This document shows, one piece after another, positions 45,921-56,489 of a stretch of DNA of 64,000 bases. The notes under the pieces were generated by a model. That model had not been told where the DNA came from. It did no database searches and saw only the letters and a list, made by a program, of their open reading frames with translations. The DNA comes from Tsukamurella pseudospumae (GTDB taxonomy: Bacteria > Actinomycetota > Actinomycetes > Mycobacteriales > Mycobacteriaceae). Every line of letters begins with the position of its first letter. Positions within the stretch are counted from its first letter, which is position 1. The position numbers and the translations under genes were made by a program. Location of the stretch: assembly GCF_001575205.1 (NCBI RefSeq), contig NZ_LSRE01000050.1:310001-374000 (forward strand), in the 5' to 3' direction.

Positions 45921-46022
45921 GGTGTTCTCCTGGTGTCGGTGGCGCCCGCTCTCGGATGCCGTCACATGGTTGGACACTCCCGCTCACCGGAACTCATCGG
46001 TCCGCCGGGAAAAACTCCCCCG

Positions 46023-48687
<2,665 letters not shown>

Positions 48688-48755
48688 CTCTCAAGTATTG
48701 CTACACATCGGCGATGGATCAAAGTTGTCGCAAGCACATTGCGCGCGATGCGAAA

Positions 48756-48761
48756 TAGAAT
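48756..48761 (+). promoter_or_regulatory. -10 box of azlC, likely leaderless
   Basis: TAGAAT ends 8 bp before the azlC ATG, so transcription should start at the codon. Upstream, TTGTCGCAAG and TTGCGCGCGA (48725-48748) are possible half-sites for the adjacent Lrp protein. Confidence 0.45.
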
Positions 48762-48769
48762 TGTCCCTC

Positions 48770-49429
48770 ATGGGAGTCCCGTCGAAAGTCGCCGTCGTCC
48801 AGCTGGGCCTCTTCGTCCTCGGGCTCGGCCTCGGCGTCGTGGTCACCGGGAACGGGCTGCCGTGGTGGATCGCCCCGGTGCTGTCGATGGCGGTGTACGC
48901 GGGCTCGGTCGAGTTCCTGCTCGCCGGCCTGCTCGCGGCATCGACGCCGCTCGCCGCGATCGCGGCCACGACCTTCCTGGTCAACTCGCGGCACCTGTTC
49001 TACGGCCTGACCTTCCCACTGGCGCGGATCCGCAGCCGGCTCGGCCGGGCGTACGGCGTCTACGCCCTCACCGACGAGGCCTACGCGCTGGTGAGCACGG
49101 CACCGTCGGCCACGATGACCGGGCCGATGATCCTGCGCACCCAGGTGGGCCTGCACGTCGCGTGGGTGAGCGGCTCGCTGGTGGGCGGGCTCGCGGGCGG
49201 CGCCTTCCTGCGCGACGTGCCGGGTGTCGACTTCGTCCTCACCGCCCTGTTCATCGTGCTCGCGCTGGACGCCCACCCCGACCGCACCACCGCGGCCCTC
49301 GCGCTGGGCGCCTGCGCCGTCGCGCTGGTCGCGGCGCCCGGCGCGATGCTGCTGGTGGCGATGGGCGGATTCGCGGGCGCGCTCGTGGTGCGGCACGCAC
49401 TCGCCCGGCGGGAGGTGGCACATGCCTAG
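48770..49429 (+). CDS. azlC: AzlC-family branched-chain amino-acid exporter subunit
   Basis: This is the large subunit of a two-component amino-acid exporter, 219 residues, with about six membrane helices. Family signatures are VLSMAVYAGSVEFLLAGLLA, TFLVNSRHLFYGLTFPLARI and YALTDEAYALVST. It is translated together with azlD (8-bp overlap). It is divergent from an Lrp regulator, the classic controller of such exporters. Confidence 0.92.
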   Translation: MGVPSKVAVVQLGLFVLGLGLGVVVTGNGLPWWIAPVLSMAVYAGSVEFLLAGLLAASTPLAAIAATTFLVNSRHLFYGLTFPLARIRSRLGRAYGVYALTDEAYALVSTAPSATMTGPMILRTQVGLHVAWVSGSLVGGLAGGAFLRDVPGVDFVLTALFIVLALDAHPDRTTAALALGACAVALVAAPGAMLLVAMGGFAGALVVRHALARREVAHA

Positions 49430-49748
49430 CACCGGATACCTGCTGGCGGGCATCGCGATCGCCGCAGCGGTGACCGTCTCACTGCGTCTCGCTCCCTTCG
49501 GGCTGGCGACGGTGCTGCGCGACTCGCCGCTGCTCGCCGACTTCGGGAAGTGGATGCCCGCGGGGGCGGTGGTGGTGCTGGCCGTGTACTGCATGGCGCA
49601 GGTGGACTATTCGGCGCCGGCGCACGGCATGCCGCAGATCGCGGGCGTCGCGGCGACGGTGCTGACGCACCTCTGTCGACGCAACGCGGTGCTCAGCATC
49701 GTGGCGGGAACCGCGGTGTGCGTGGCGCTGAGCTACGCACTGGGCTGA
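49422..49748 (+). CDS. azlD: AzlD-family small exporter subunit
   Basis: This is a 108-residue protein with three to four helices: GYLLAGIAIAAAVTVSLRLA, the RDSPLLADFGKWMPAGAVVV segment and the end helix VLSIVAGTAVCVALSYALG. It partners AzlC in branched-chain amino-acid efflux. GGAGGT precedes the ATG, which lies inside the end of azlC. Its last 16 bp overlap the broken glycosyltransferase gene on the other strand. Confidence 0.9.
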   Translation: MPSTGYLLAGIAIAAAVTVSLRLAPFGLATVLRDSPLLADFGKWMPAGAVVVLAVYCMAQVDYSAPAHGMPQIAGVAATVLTHLCRRNAVLSIVAGTAVCVALSYALG

Positions 49749-50714
49749 CGATGCCGCCCCGTGTACGGGGTTCGCATCCGCATCAGGACGACGACGCAGG
49801 CGAACAGCGCGGCGCCGACGGCCGCGCCGTTCGCGGCATGCATCGCGGTAACGAATCCCTGCTGCAGCACGGGCTGTAGTTCCGGTGGGGCTCCGGTGAT
49901 CACGCGCACGCCGCCGATCACGGACGAGGCGAGTTCGGCGCGGGCCGCGGCGCCGAGTGACAGCGACGCTTGCACGACCACTGCACATCGCGGCAGCACG
50001 GCGGCGTGGTCGATGTCCTGCACGACCAGCAGGTCGTCGGTGTCGACGGGCGCGTCGTCAGTCCGGGCCGACCAGCCGGGGACCGCGATCAACCGCACTC
50101 CCGCACCGGCGAGTTCGCGAGACAGATCACCGACGACACCGTCGAAATCGCGGACCGGCATACTGCCGAATCCGACGTACACGACGGGACGCTCGTCCTG
50201 CGCGATCCAGCGGTAGATCCGGGAATCCCGTTCCGCGCAGTCCGCGGTGCGGTCCGCGATCCGGACGAACCCGATCCGCGGATGGTCGACGTCCTCGCGG
50301 GTACGAGGCGGTACCAGCGTGCGGCCGAACGCCTCGACGCGCAACACGTCCCGTCCCCGGAGCACTGAACGGGGGGCGATGATCCGGCGCGGGTAGCCCA
50401 CGCGCTTCGCCAGCTGGGCCGTCTTCGTGAAGATGCTCAGCGCCCAGCCGACATCGAAGAGGTGGTACGTCAGCGGGATCACCAGCGGGAACCTGGCCGC
50501 AAGGTCCTGGACTCGGGGCTCGAGCAGGGGGGCGCCTTGAGATCGCGCGTCGTCAGCACGTGCGGTTCGAAGCCGTGAGATCGGACGAACTCCCGCGATT
50601 CGACCGTGTAGCCGATCACCACGTCGTCACCACGACCGACGAGGACCTGCGCCACCGCAAGCAGTGGGCCGATGTCACCCCCCCCGACTCCATGCATGCG
50701 ATTGCAACACGCAT
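49733..50714 (-). pseudogene. degraded glycosyltransferase (GT1/UGT-like) gene
   Basis: An ATG at 50714 opens with a GT1 start, RVAIACMESGG, then hits a run of eight G (50678-50685) that shifts the frame. The next frame reads DIGPLLAVAQVLVGRGDDVV and EFVRSHGFEPHVLTTRDLKA, and is broken again at a run of six C (50527-50532). The third frame carries QDLAARFPLVIPLTYHLFDV and the nucleotide-sugar fold PVVYVGFGSMPVRDFDGVVG. The donor-binding HHGG-type motif is not recognisable and the middle is shorter than in intact 400-residue enzymes. It is decayed even if both tracts were miscounted. Confidence 0.65.
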
Positions 50715-50853
50715 TCCGATGTGAGCCTTCCCTTTTGGGCGATTCAACCCTTTCGGGCCGCTAACGCGCAGAAGGGTAGCAGCGAGCACCGATGACATTT
50801 CGATTCCTATAGTCCGCATCACAGCCGGTGCGCAGGTGTCGGTGTACGAAAGA

Positions 50854-50892
50854 CGAGGTCCCGCCCCCACCGAACGGTGGAGCGGGACCTCG
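50854..50892 (-). terminator. intrinsic terminator of the Pro/Gly-rich membrane-protein gene
   Basis: An 11-bp perfect stem, CGAGGTCCCGC (50854-50864) / GCGGGACCTCG (50882-50892), has an inner CCACCG/CGGTGG stem. On the minus strand it is followed by TCTTTCGT. It lies 20 bp past the end of the gene at 50912. The rest of 50715-50853 holds only the promoter side of the broken glycosyltransferase gene. Confidence 0.75.
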
Positions 50893-50911
50893 TAGTACGG
50901 AACGCGCGGTG

Positions 50912-51947
50912 CTACGGGGTGAGCGGAGCCACCTGTCCGCCGGAGAGGCGGCGGTACGTGAAGGTGATCAGCAGGCTCGCGATCGGGCCGGCGACGAGCA
51001 GGCCGATACCGCACAGGCACGCGCCCACGAACGCGATCAGAATCGCGATGACGTAGGTGAGAATCGAGTTGCCGATGTCGCGCTGGATGATCGCGAACCC
51101 CTCCTTGAGTCCGTCGACGGCGGGCAGGCCACGATCGACGATGACGGGCACGACGAACATCGTGAGGAAGCCGATGACGAGCGCAGCGATGTAGCCGAGG
51201 AACGGGATGAGCATCAGCACGTTCGTCACCACCGCGATGATCACGCCGGCGAGTACGACTTGCCCCAGGTTGCGGGGCTTGAAGAACGAACCGATCGAGA
51301 CCGACCGACCGTCAGCGATGTCGAGTAGACCTGTGAACAGCGAGGCCTGCACGACGGACGCGAGGATCTGAGTGATCAGGCCCGCGAGCGCGAAGCCGAG
51401 CATCGCACCGAATCCGTTCGCCTGGTAGACGAAACCGCCGTCGACGGACGTGGTGTTGCCGATCAACGAGCCCACCAGGAAGGTCGCTGCGCCACCGATG
51501 ATACCGATCACGAGGACATACACCAGCATCGAGACGATCAGCGCGACGGCGTTCTTGCTGAACTTGTTCCACGCCCAGGAGAACGCGTCACCGATGTTGA
51601 AGGGCTGCTGGCCGCCGGGCTGCGGCGCACCGAAACCGCCGGGGGGGCGGCGGGAATCCGCCCTGCGGCGGGGGCGGGAAACCGCCCTGGCCGTAGCCGG
51701 CCTGCGGCGGCGGGAAGCCCTGACCGCCCTGACCCTGCCCGGGATCCTGCGGCGGCGGGAAGCCCTGGCCGTACCCCGGGTCCTGCGGCGGTGGGTAGCC
51801 GCCGGCGGGTGGGAATCCGCCTGCCGGCGGGGGTGGGTAGCCGCCCTGGCCGTAGCCGGGCTGAGGCTGCTGCGGGTATCCACCCTGATTCGGGTCCTGC
51901 GGGTAGCCGCCCTGGTTGTCGCCAGGGTTGTTCGGCGGCTGCGTCAT
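50912..51947 (-). CDS. membrane protein with Pro/Gly/Gln-rich N-terminus (apparent frameshift)
   Basis: The gene begins at an ATG (51947) with GGAGGAAA and encodes about 100 residues of low complexity: repeats of GYPQ, GFPPPQ and PGYGQG. At a run of seven G (51641-51647, plus strand) the frame shifts. In the next frame GGFGAPQPGGQQPFNIGDAF leads into a six-helix membrane domain (ALIVSMLVYVLVIGIIGGAA to GACLCGIGLLVAGPIASLLI). Removing one base joins both halves into about 344 residues. Proteins with such a disordered N-terminus plus this domain are common in mycolate bacteria. Its function is not known. The tract may be a sequencing error or a real phase switch. Confidence 0.7.
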
Positions 51948-52020
51948 GGTTTCCTCCGGTCGCTGACGGACGATCCCGGCAAATCTACCAACCCGGCAGT
52001 GCCGGCACCACCGAGGATTC

Positions 52021-52782
52021 TCAGTCGCCGCGGGCGTCGCGCTTGGCTCTCCGCAGCGCGAACTCCTCCTGCTCGAGGCGCAGCGCCTCGTCGGGCGCGG
52101 GCGCTCCGCCGCCGAGACGGGCCGGAACCCAGTCTTCGCCTGCGGGAGCAGGGAATCCGCGCTGCGCGCGCTCGAGCGCCTCACCCATGGCGGACCGCAG
52201 GCGGGCGGTGAGGACGTCGGGGGCGGCACCGTCGGGCAGGAGGGGCGCGCCGACCTCCACGACGACCGGGAAGCGGTGCCGGCCGATGCGGCGCTGCGTG
52301 CCCTTCGACCAGATGCGCTGGGTGCCCCACACGATGACGGGGACGATGGGCACGTCGGCCTCGAGCGACATGCGCGCGGCACCGGACTTGAACTCCTTGA
52401 GCTCGAAGCTGCGGCTGATGGTGGCCTCGGGATACATGAGGACGATTTCGCCGGCCTCGAGGGCGGTGACGGCCTCGTGGTAGCTCTCGGCGCCGTGCTC
52501 GCGGTCGACACCGATCGCGCCGCAGTGCTTCATGATGAACGCCATGATCTTGTTCTCGCGGAGCTCGGCCTTGACCATGTAGCGCGGCCAGCGGCCGGTC
52601 CGCTTGACGGTGAGGCCGGCCTCGAGGAAGTCGACGTAGGACGTGTGGTTGACCGCGATGAGCGCGCCGCCCGACGCCGGGATGTTCTCCAGGCCCCGGT
52701 ACTGCACGCGCAGCCCCTGTAGGCCCACAATGCTGTTGGCCAACATCAGGACCACCTGATAGACGGGTTCGCGCCGCGCCAT
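52021..52782 (-). CDS. 1-acyl-glycerophosphate acyltransferase-like protein
   Basis: This is a PlsC-family membrane-associated acyltransferase, 253 residues. The catalytic NHTSYVDF (NHxxxxD) sits near residue 46. The glycerophosphate-binding motif is degenerate: MYPEATISRSFELKEFKSGA (PEGT-like PEAT). VPIVPVIVWGTQRIW follows. It would acylate lysophosphatidate or another polar-head lipid. The ATG at 52782 has GGGAGAG upstream. It lies upstream of the Pro/Gly-rich membrane protein with a 73-bp gap. Confidence 0.88.
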   Translation of the reverse strand: MARREPVYQVVLMLANSIVGLQGLRVQYRGLENIPASGGALIAVNHTSYVDFLEAGLTVKRTGRWPRYMVKAELRENKIMAFIMKHCGAIGVDREHGAESYHEAVTALEAGEIVLMYPEATISRSFELKEFKSGAARMSLEADVPIVPVIVWGTQRIWSKGTQRRIGRHRFPVVVEVGAPLLPDGAAPDVLTARLRSAMGEALERAQRGFPAPAGEDWVPARLGGGAPAPDEALRLEQEEFALRRAKRDARGD

Positions 52783-52841
52783 CACTCTCCCTCGTTTCTC
52801 CTAGCCCGAGGATACGATGGCGCGGCGCGAGCCGCGGGGAA

Positions 52842-53129
52842 TCAGTACGCCACGGAGAACCGCTCGCGGCGGTGCGCGGGCGCGACGATCTCGTCGACGA
52901 AGGCCTTCGCGTAGTCGGCGCCCGAGATCTCGGAGTTGCCCTCGGCATCGGTGAGCAGCAGGTCGCCGCTCGTGCGGTAGGTGCCGCGCTGCTCCCCCGG
53001 GTTGAAGGAGCCGTAGCTCGCGGCGGGGCTGAGGTAGAACCAGTCCACGTCCTCGACGGTGCGCAGGTAGTCCAGCGCGCGGTCGTGCTCCTGCGCGATG
53101 GGCTTCACGGCGTCGGGGAACGACGGCTC
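52842..53129 (-). pseudogene. 3' remnant of an NAD(P)-binding oxidoreductase gene
   Basis: The frame FPDAVKPIAQEHDRALDYLR then TVEDVDWFYLSPAASYGSFN and GNSEISGADYAKAFVDEIVA is the C-terminal 95 residues of a YwnB/NmrA-type NAD(P)H-binding protein (normally about 210). The N-terminal Rossmann fold with its GxxGxxG motif is absent. Upstream the DNA is immediately the doxX coding region, with which it overlaps by 25 bp in another frame. A deletion that fused the two genes is the simplest explanation. Confidence 0.6.
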
Positions 53130-53545
53130 TTGAGGAGGTGGGTGTCGGCGGCCAGCGAGCCGTGCGAGGCGATGCCCACGGCAATGAGGCCGGCGATGAG
53201 GGCCAGCGGCAGCTCGTAGCCGCCGCCACCCGGGTTCGACGCGAAGAATCCGTTGTCCCAGTGCACGAAGATGATCGCGCCGAGCATGTCGACGATCCCG
53301 AGCACCGCGACGATCGGCATGGCGAGGCCGATGATGAGCGCCGCGCCACCGACCAGCTCGACGAGGCCGGCGAACCATGCGGACAGAGTGGGCACGGGAA
53401 CCCCCATGCCGTCGAAGGCCTTGGCGGTGGCGTCCATGCCGTTCGTGACGACCTTCTGCCAGCCGTGTGCGAAGAAGATGCCGCCGAGGATCACCCGGGC
53501 GATCGTGGAGGCGAGGCCCTGGCCCCGCTCGAGCTGTGCGGTCAT
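53105..53545 (-). CDS. DoxX-family membrane protein
   Basis: This is a 146-residue, four-helix DoxX protein: TIARVILGGIFFAHGWQKVV, VPTLSAWFAGLVELVGGAAL, LGIVDMLGAIIFVHWDNGFF and LPLALIAGLIAVGIASHGS. The last residues (KSRRSPTP) are hydrophilic and come from the junction with the oxidoreductase remnant, so the natural C-terminus is probably altered. The ATG at 53545 follows a possible GTG at 53554. It is divergent from an HxlR-type regulator, which probably controls it. Confidence 0.85.
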   Translation of the reverse strand: MTAQLERGQGLASTIARVILGGIFFAHGWQKVVTNGMDATAKAFDGMGVPVPTLSAWFAGLVELVGGAALIIGLAMPIVAVLGIVDMLGAIIFVHWDNGFFASNPGGGGYELPLALIAGLIAVGIASHGSLAADTHLLKSRRSPTP

Positions 53546-53567
53546 GTGGACCACTCCGTTCTGATTG

Positions 53568-53620
53568 TTGAAGCTTCAAGCTTGCGCTACCATGGAAGCA
53601 CATACGATTCGTAAGCGCAA
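53568..53620. promoter_or_regulatory. palindromes between doxX and the HxlR gene
   Basis: TTGAAGCTTCAA (53568-53579) is a perfect 12-bp palindrome. TTGCGCT (53582-53588) and AGCGCAA (53614-53620) form a wider inverted repeat around TACGAT (53603-53608), a possible -10. This suits an HxlR operator. Confidence 0.45.
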
Positions 53621-53648
53621 TACTTCCGTGAGTGTTAGGTTCCACGAC

Positions 53649-53987
53649 ATGCCCGACTTCGACGTCTTCGCGAAGGACTGCCCCTCGCGCGACATGTTCG
53701 CCCACGTCACCGGCCGGTGGGGCGCGCTCGTACTGGGGCGCCTGCGCCCGGAGCCGCAGCGTTTCGGCGAGATCCGCCGTCAGGTCGAGGGCATCAGCGA
53801 TCGCATGCTCACCCAGACGCTGCGGACCCTCGTCGACGACGGCCTGGTCAGCCGGTACTCCGCGGGCACGAATCCCCCGCACACCGAGTACCGGCTCACC
53901 GAGGTCGGCGCGTCGATCGCCGACGCCGTGCTGCGGCTCGCCGACGCCGTCCAGGCCGCGATGCCGCGGGTCGCGCCCGGCGGGTGA
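53649..53987 (+). CDS. HxlR-family transcriptional regulator
   Basis: This winged-helix redox/aldehyde-type regulator has about 112 residues. Features: the KDCPSRDMFAHVTGRWGALV start with the characteristic Cys, LRPEPQRFGEIRRQVEGISD, then RMLTQTLRTLVDDGLVSR and the wing HTEYRLTEVGASIADAVLRL. An in-frame ATG at 53592 would add 19 residues but would place the palindromic control region inside the gene, so 53649 is preferred. It probably regulates doxX and the lost oxidoreductase next to it. Confidence 0.82.
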   Translation: MPDFDVFAKDCPSRDMFAHVTGRWGALVLGRLRPEPQRFGEIRRQVEGISDRMLTQTLRTLVDDGLVSRYSAGTNPPHTEYRLTEVGASIADAVLRLADAVQAAMPRVAPGG

Positions 53988-54005
53988 GCCCCGGTCCCGG
54001 TGAGG

Positions 54006-54182
54006 TCAGCCGGTGGCGTCGAGGTGCGCCAGGAGGGCCGGATCGCCGGACTCGAGACGGTCGACGATCTCGCCACCGTCGCACCGCATCAGCGCGACGA
54101 CGGCACCGTCGCCCGACCGGTGCAGCACCGTCCAGGTGCCGCCGGAGTCCTCCCAGCGTTGCAGCTGTTCGAGCGGGGTCAT
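54006..54182 (-). CDS. small conserved actinobacterial protein
   Basis: This 58-residue soluble protein resembles small conserved actinobacterial proteins of unknown function: TPLEQLQRWEDSGGTWTVLH followed by RCDGGEIVDRLESGDPALLA. The pattern (W at the start of the first strand, the GGEIVDR turn, DPALLAHL end) appears to be the family core. The ATG at 54182 is chosen because the similarity starts there; the ribosome binding site is weak. It is convergent with the HxlR gene. Confidence 0.65.
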   Translation of the reverse strand: MTPLEQLQRWEDSGGTWTVLHRSGDGAVVALMRCDGGEIVDRLESGDPALLAHLDATG

Positions 54183-54347
54183 GGCCTCGATGGTAGGCGG
54201 CGTCCGCGCGACGGGGCGGTGGTCATCCGAACGGATGAGGTCTGCCGGTTTCGGCCCCGCAAACATCCGATTCCGGCGTAGTGTGCTGTTCTCACAGTGG
54301 TGTTCACGGTGGAGTCATATCGCCGTGTCAGGGAGGGGAACACGAGC

Positions 54348-55181
54348 ATGCAACCGCATGGACCAGCACAGAACTACTCCGGAGCGCCCGCTGGGCCACC
54401 GCTCGGGGGCCAACCGCCGGGAATGCCCGGCGGCATGCCCTTCGGACCGCCATCCGGATTCGGCCCGCGCCCCGCGTCCCCGATCGCCCGCATCGGCGCG
54501 GCGGTGACGCTGGCGGCGGGCCTGATCGTGCTGTTCTGCTCGCTGCTCAACCTGTACACGGTCACCGTCACACCCAGCGCGGCCGACACGTCGAACTACA
54601 ACGACATCCCCAGCGGCACCGTCGACGTGGGGATCGGCTTCTACAACGTGGCCCCGCTCCCCGCACCCGTGACCGCACTGGCGATCCCGCTCCTGATGCT
54701 CGTCGCGGCGCTCACCGCGCTGCCCGGCGTCCTCGGCCGGGGCGCCCAGGGCGCGCTCGTGTCCGCGGTCGCGGCGATCGCCTCGACGCTGCTCTCGCTC
54801 GTGCTGATGATCGCGAACCCGCTGCCCAGCGTCGAGCTGTCCGGCAAGCTCGCCACCGACTTCTCGAAGGAGACGAACTTCTCCTCGATCGACGACCTGG
54901 TCTCACGCGTCGTCGATGTCGGCCCCGGCGCCGGCCTCATCATCGCGCTGATCGTCGGGCTGCTCGGTTCCGTGGGCGCGGTCCTGTCCTACCTCCAGAT
55001 CGGGGCCCACAAGCCGGCCGGTGCCCCCGGCCCCGTCGGGCCCGTCCCGCCGGCGCCCGGGGCACCCTACGGCCAGCCCGGCATGGGATTCACGGGGCAG
55101 ATGCCGCGCATCGCCGACGGTCCGCTGCAGCCCGGTCAGCCCGGCCCCGGCGGGCCCGGCAACCAGCCGGGGGCGTGGTGA
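54348..55181 (+). CDS. membrane protein with Pro/Gly-rich ends
   Basis: The family is not named. The 277-residue protein starts with a disordered Pro/Gly stretch (AGPPLGGQPPGMPGGMPFGP). It has four hydrophobic helices (about 43-66, 103-125, 131-152 and 203-225) and ends in a second Pro/Gly tail. The segment between helices 1 and 2, NLYTVTVTPSAADTSNYNDI, is extracytoplasmic. GGGAGGGG precedes the ATG. It is translationally coupled to the next gene (4-bp overlap), so they likely work together. Such proteins are common in the cell envelope of Mycobacteriales. Confidence 0.75.
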   Translation: MQPHGPAQNYSGAPAGPPLGGQPPGMPGGMPFGPPSGFGPRPASPIARIGAAVTLAAGLIVLFCSLLNLYTVTVTPSAADTSNYNDIPSGTVDVGIGFYNVAPLPAPVTALAIPLLMLVAALTALPGVLGRGAQGALVSAVAAIASTLLSLVLMIANPLPSVELSGKLATDFSKETNFSSIDDLVSRVVDVGPGAGLIIALIVGLLGSVGAVLSYLQIGAHKPAGAPGPVGPVPPAPGAPYGQPGMGFTGQMPRIADGPLQPGQPGPGGPGNQPGAW

Positions 55182-55768
55182 ATCCCGCGCGGATCCTGGC
55201 GGCGATCACCGGCGTGCTCGGCATCGCCGGGCTCGGGCTCACGATGCTGCCGCTGCTGACCATCAAGGCGACCGACGTGCAGCTGCAGTTCGTCAACCCC
55301 GGGATCGGGCCGTGGAGCTTCTACGGCGGCTACGGCGGCGGCACCGATATGACCAGGTACTGCACCAAGTACCCGGACGAGTGCATCGTGCGGGGAGCCG
55401 CCACCGCCCACATCGGCTTCCTCGACATCGGTCCGATGAGCGTCGCGATGGTCGCGATCATCCCCATCGTGCTGGGACTGGTCGGCGCGCTGGGAGCGCT
55501 GCAGGCCGTGCGCGGCATGCATCCCGGCGGCGCGACGGGGACGGTGCTGCTCGCCCTCGGCGCGCTCGTCGTCGCGGTGTTCACGTGGATCTCGCCCGGC
55601 ATCGCCGTCAGCGGCACCGGCGATTTCGCGACCGCCAAGTCGTCCGGATACGACACCGGGATGTCGGTCTCCCCCGGCGCGGGCCTGATCTGCGCCGCGC
55701 TCGCGCTGACCGCGATCCTGGCCGTCGGCGGCTACCAGGCGATCACGGAGATGCTCGCGCGCCGCTGA
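55178..55768 (+). CDS. membrane protein, partner of the preceding gene
   Basis: The family is not named. The 196-residue protein has four helices (about residues 5-27, 87-110, 120-142 and 170-190) and a first external loop containing SFYGGYGGGTDMTRYCTKYP with a Cys pair (C63/C70 region) that may be disulphide-bonded. The GTG overlaps the stop of the upstream gene. The transcript ends at a 20-bp perfect hairpin. Confidence 0.75.
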   Translation: MNPARILAAITGVLGIAGLGLTMLPLLTIKATDVQLQFVNPGIGPWSFYGGYGGGTDMTRYCTKYPDECIVRGAATAHIGFLDIGPMSVAMVAIIPIVLGLVGALGALQAVRGMHPGGATGTVLLALGALVVAVFTWISPGIAVSGTGDFATAKSSGYDTGMSVSPGAGLICAALALTAILAVGGYQAITEMLARR

Positions 55769-55785
55769 CCCGTTCACCCGAAAGA

Positions 55786-55830
55786 CGTGTGCACCGTTGA
55801 TCAACTGTCCGTTGATCAACGGTGCACACG
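55786..55830. terminator. bidirectional terminator: perfect 20-bp stem
   Basis: Arms 55786-55805 and 55811-55830 are exact reverse complements with a 5-nt loop (TGTCC). It lies between the membrane-protein pair and the convergent DUF1801 gene. There is no T-tract on either side. Confidence 0.75.
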
Positions 55831-55879
55831 CTTGCGGTTCGACGGGTGGGCGTCGACTCCGCGTCGATCGAGGCAGGGC

Positions 55880-56218
55880 TCAGGCGACGGCCTTGGAGAC
55901 CAGCTCCGCGATCCGGGCCTCGGTCGCGTCGTCGAGGGCCGTGACGGTCCAGACGAGCGGGTGCATCGTCACGCCCTCCTCGAAGGCCGGGTTCACCGTC
56001 TCGCCGAAACCGAAGGCCACGTAGTCCTTTCCCGGCTTGATGTAGCAGATGTCCTCGCCGCCGCCCACGTAGAAGGGCAGGCCCCAGCGGACGACCGGCT
56101 CGAGACCCGGCGCGTTCTCGCGGATGATGGCGTGCAGCCGCTCCCCGATCTCGGCGTACGGCGCCGGCATCGCGCGGAGCTTCGCGAGGACGGCCGCGTC
56201 CCCCTTCTTCGAGAACAT
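55880..56218 (-). CDS. DUF1801-family protein
   Basis: This small soluble protein has 112 residues and the DUF1801 (YdhG-like, frataxin-resembling) pattern: PYAEIGERLHAIIRENAPGL, EPVVRWGLPFYVGGGEDICY and KDYVAFGFGETVNPAFEEG. The family is of uncertain function; a link to iron has been suggested for some members. GGGAGG lies upstream of the ATG at 56218. It is a single-gene unit. Confidence 0.85.
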   Translation of the reverse strand: MFSKKGDAAVLAKLRAMPAPYAEIGERLHAIIRENAPGLEPVVRWGLPFYVGGGEDICYIKPGKDYVAFGFGETVNPAFEEGVTMHPLVWTVTALDDATEARIAELVSKAVA

Positions 56219-56374
56219 GATCCGTGGGCCTCCCTCGGTTCGGTCGACTCCTGCGGTCGATGCGCTCACGCTACCGCGAACGACGGTCGCGAGCAGGGCA
56301 CGGGATCGGTCCGGAAACGAGTTCGGGCGGGGCTCTGATTTCTCAGAACCCCGCCCGAACTGCGGTTTCCTCTG

Positions 56375-56447
56375 TGGAGCTAAGGGGAATCGAACCCCTG
56401 ACCTCCTCGATGCGAACGAGGCGCGCTACCAACTGCGCTATAGCCCC
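56375..56447 (-). tRNA. tRNA-Ala (CGC)
   Basis: The minus strand starts GGGGCTATAGCGCAGTTGGT and folds as a tRNA. The acceptor stem pairs GGGGCTA with TAGCTCC (one G-U pair). The D-loop has the AGTTGGTA pattern. The anticodon stem CCTCG/CGAGG encloses loop TTCGCAT with anticodon CGC. The T-arm contains GGTTCGAATCC. The discriminator base is A. CCA is not encoded. It is 73 nt and reads GCG codons. Confidence 0.96.
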
Positions 56448-56489
56448 TTGCGGAACTCGACTACCTTAGCAAGCCCGCTCGGCAAACTG

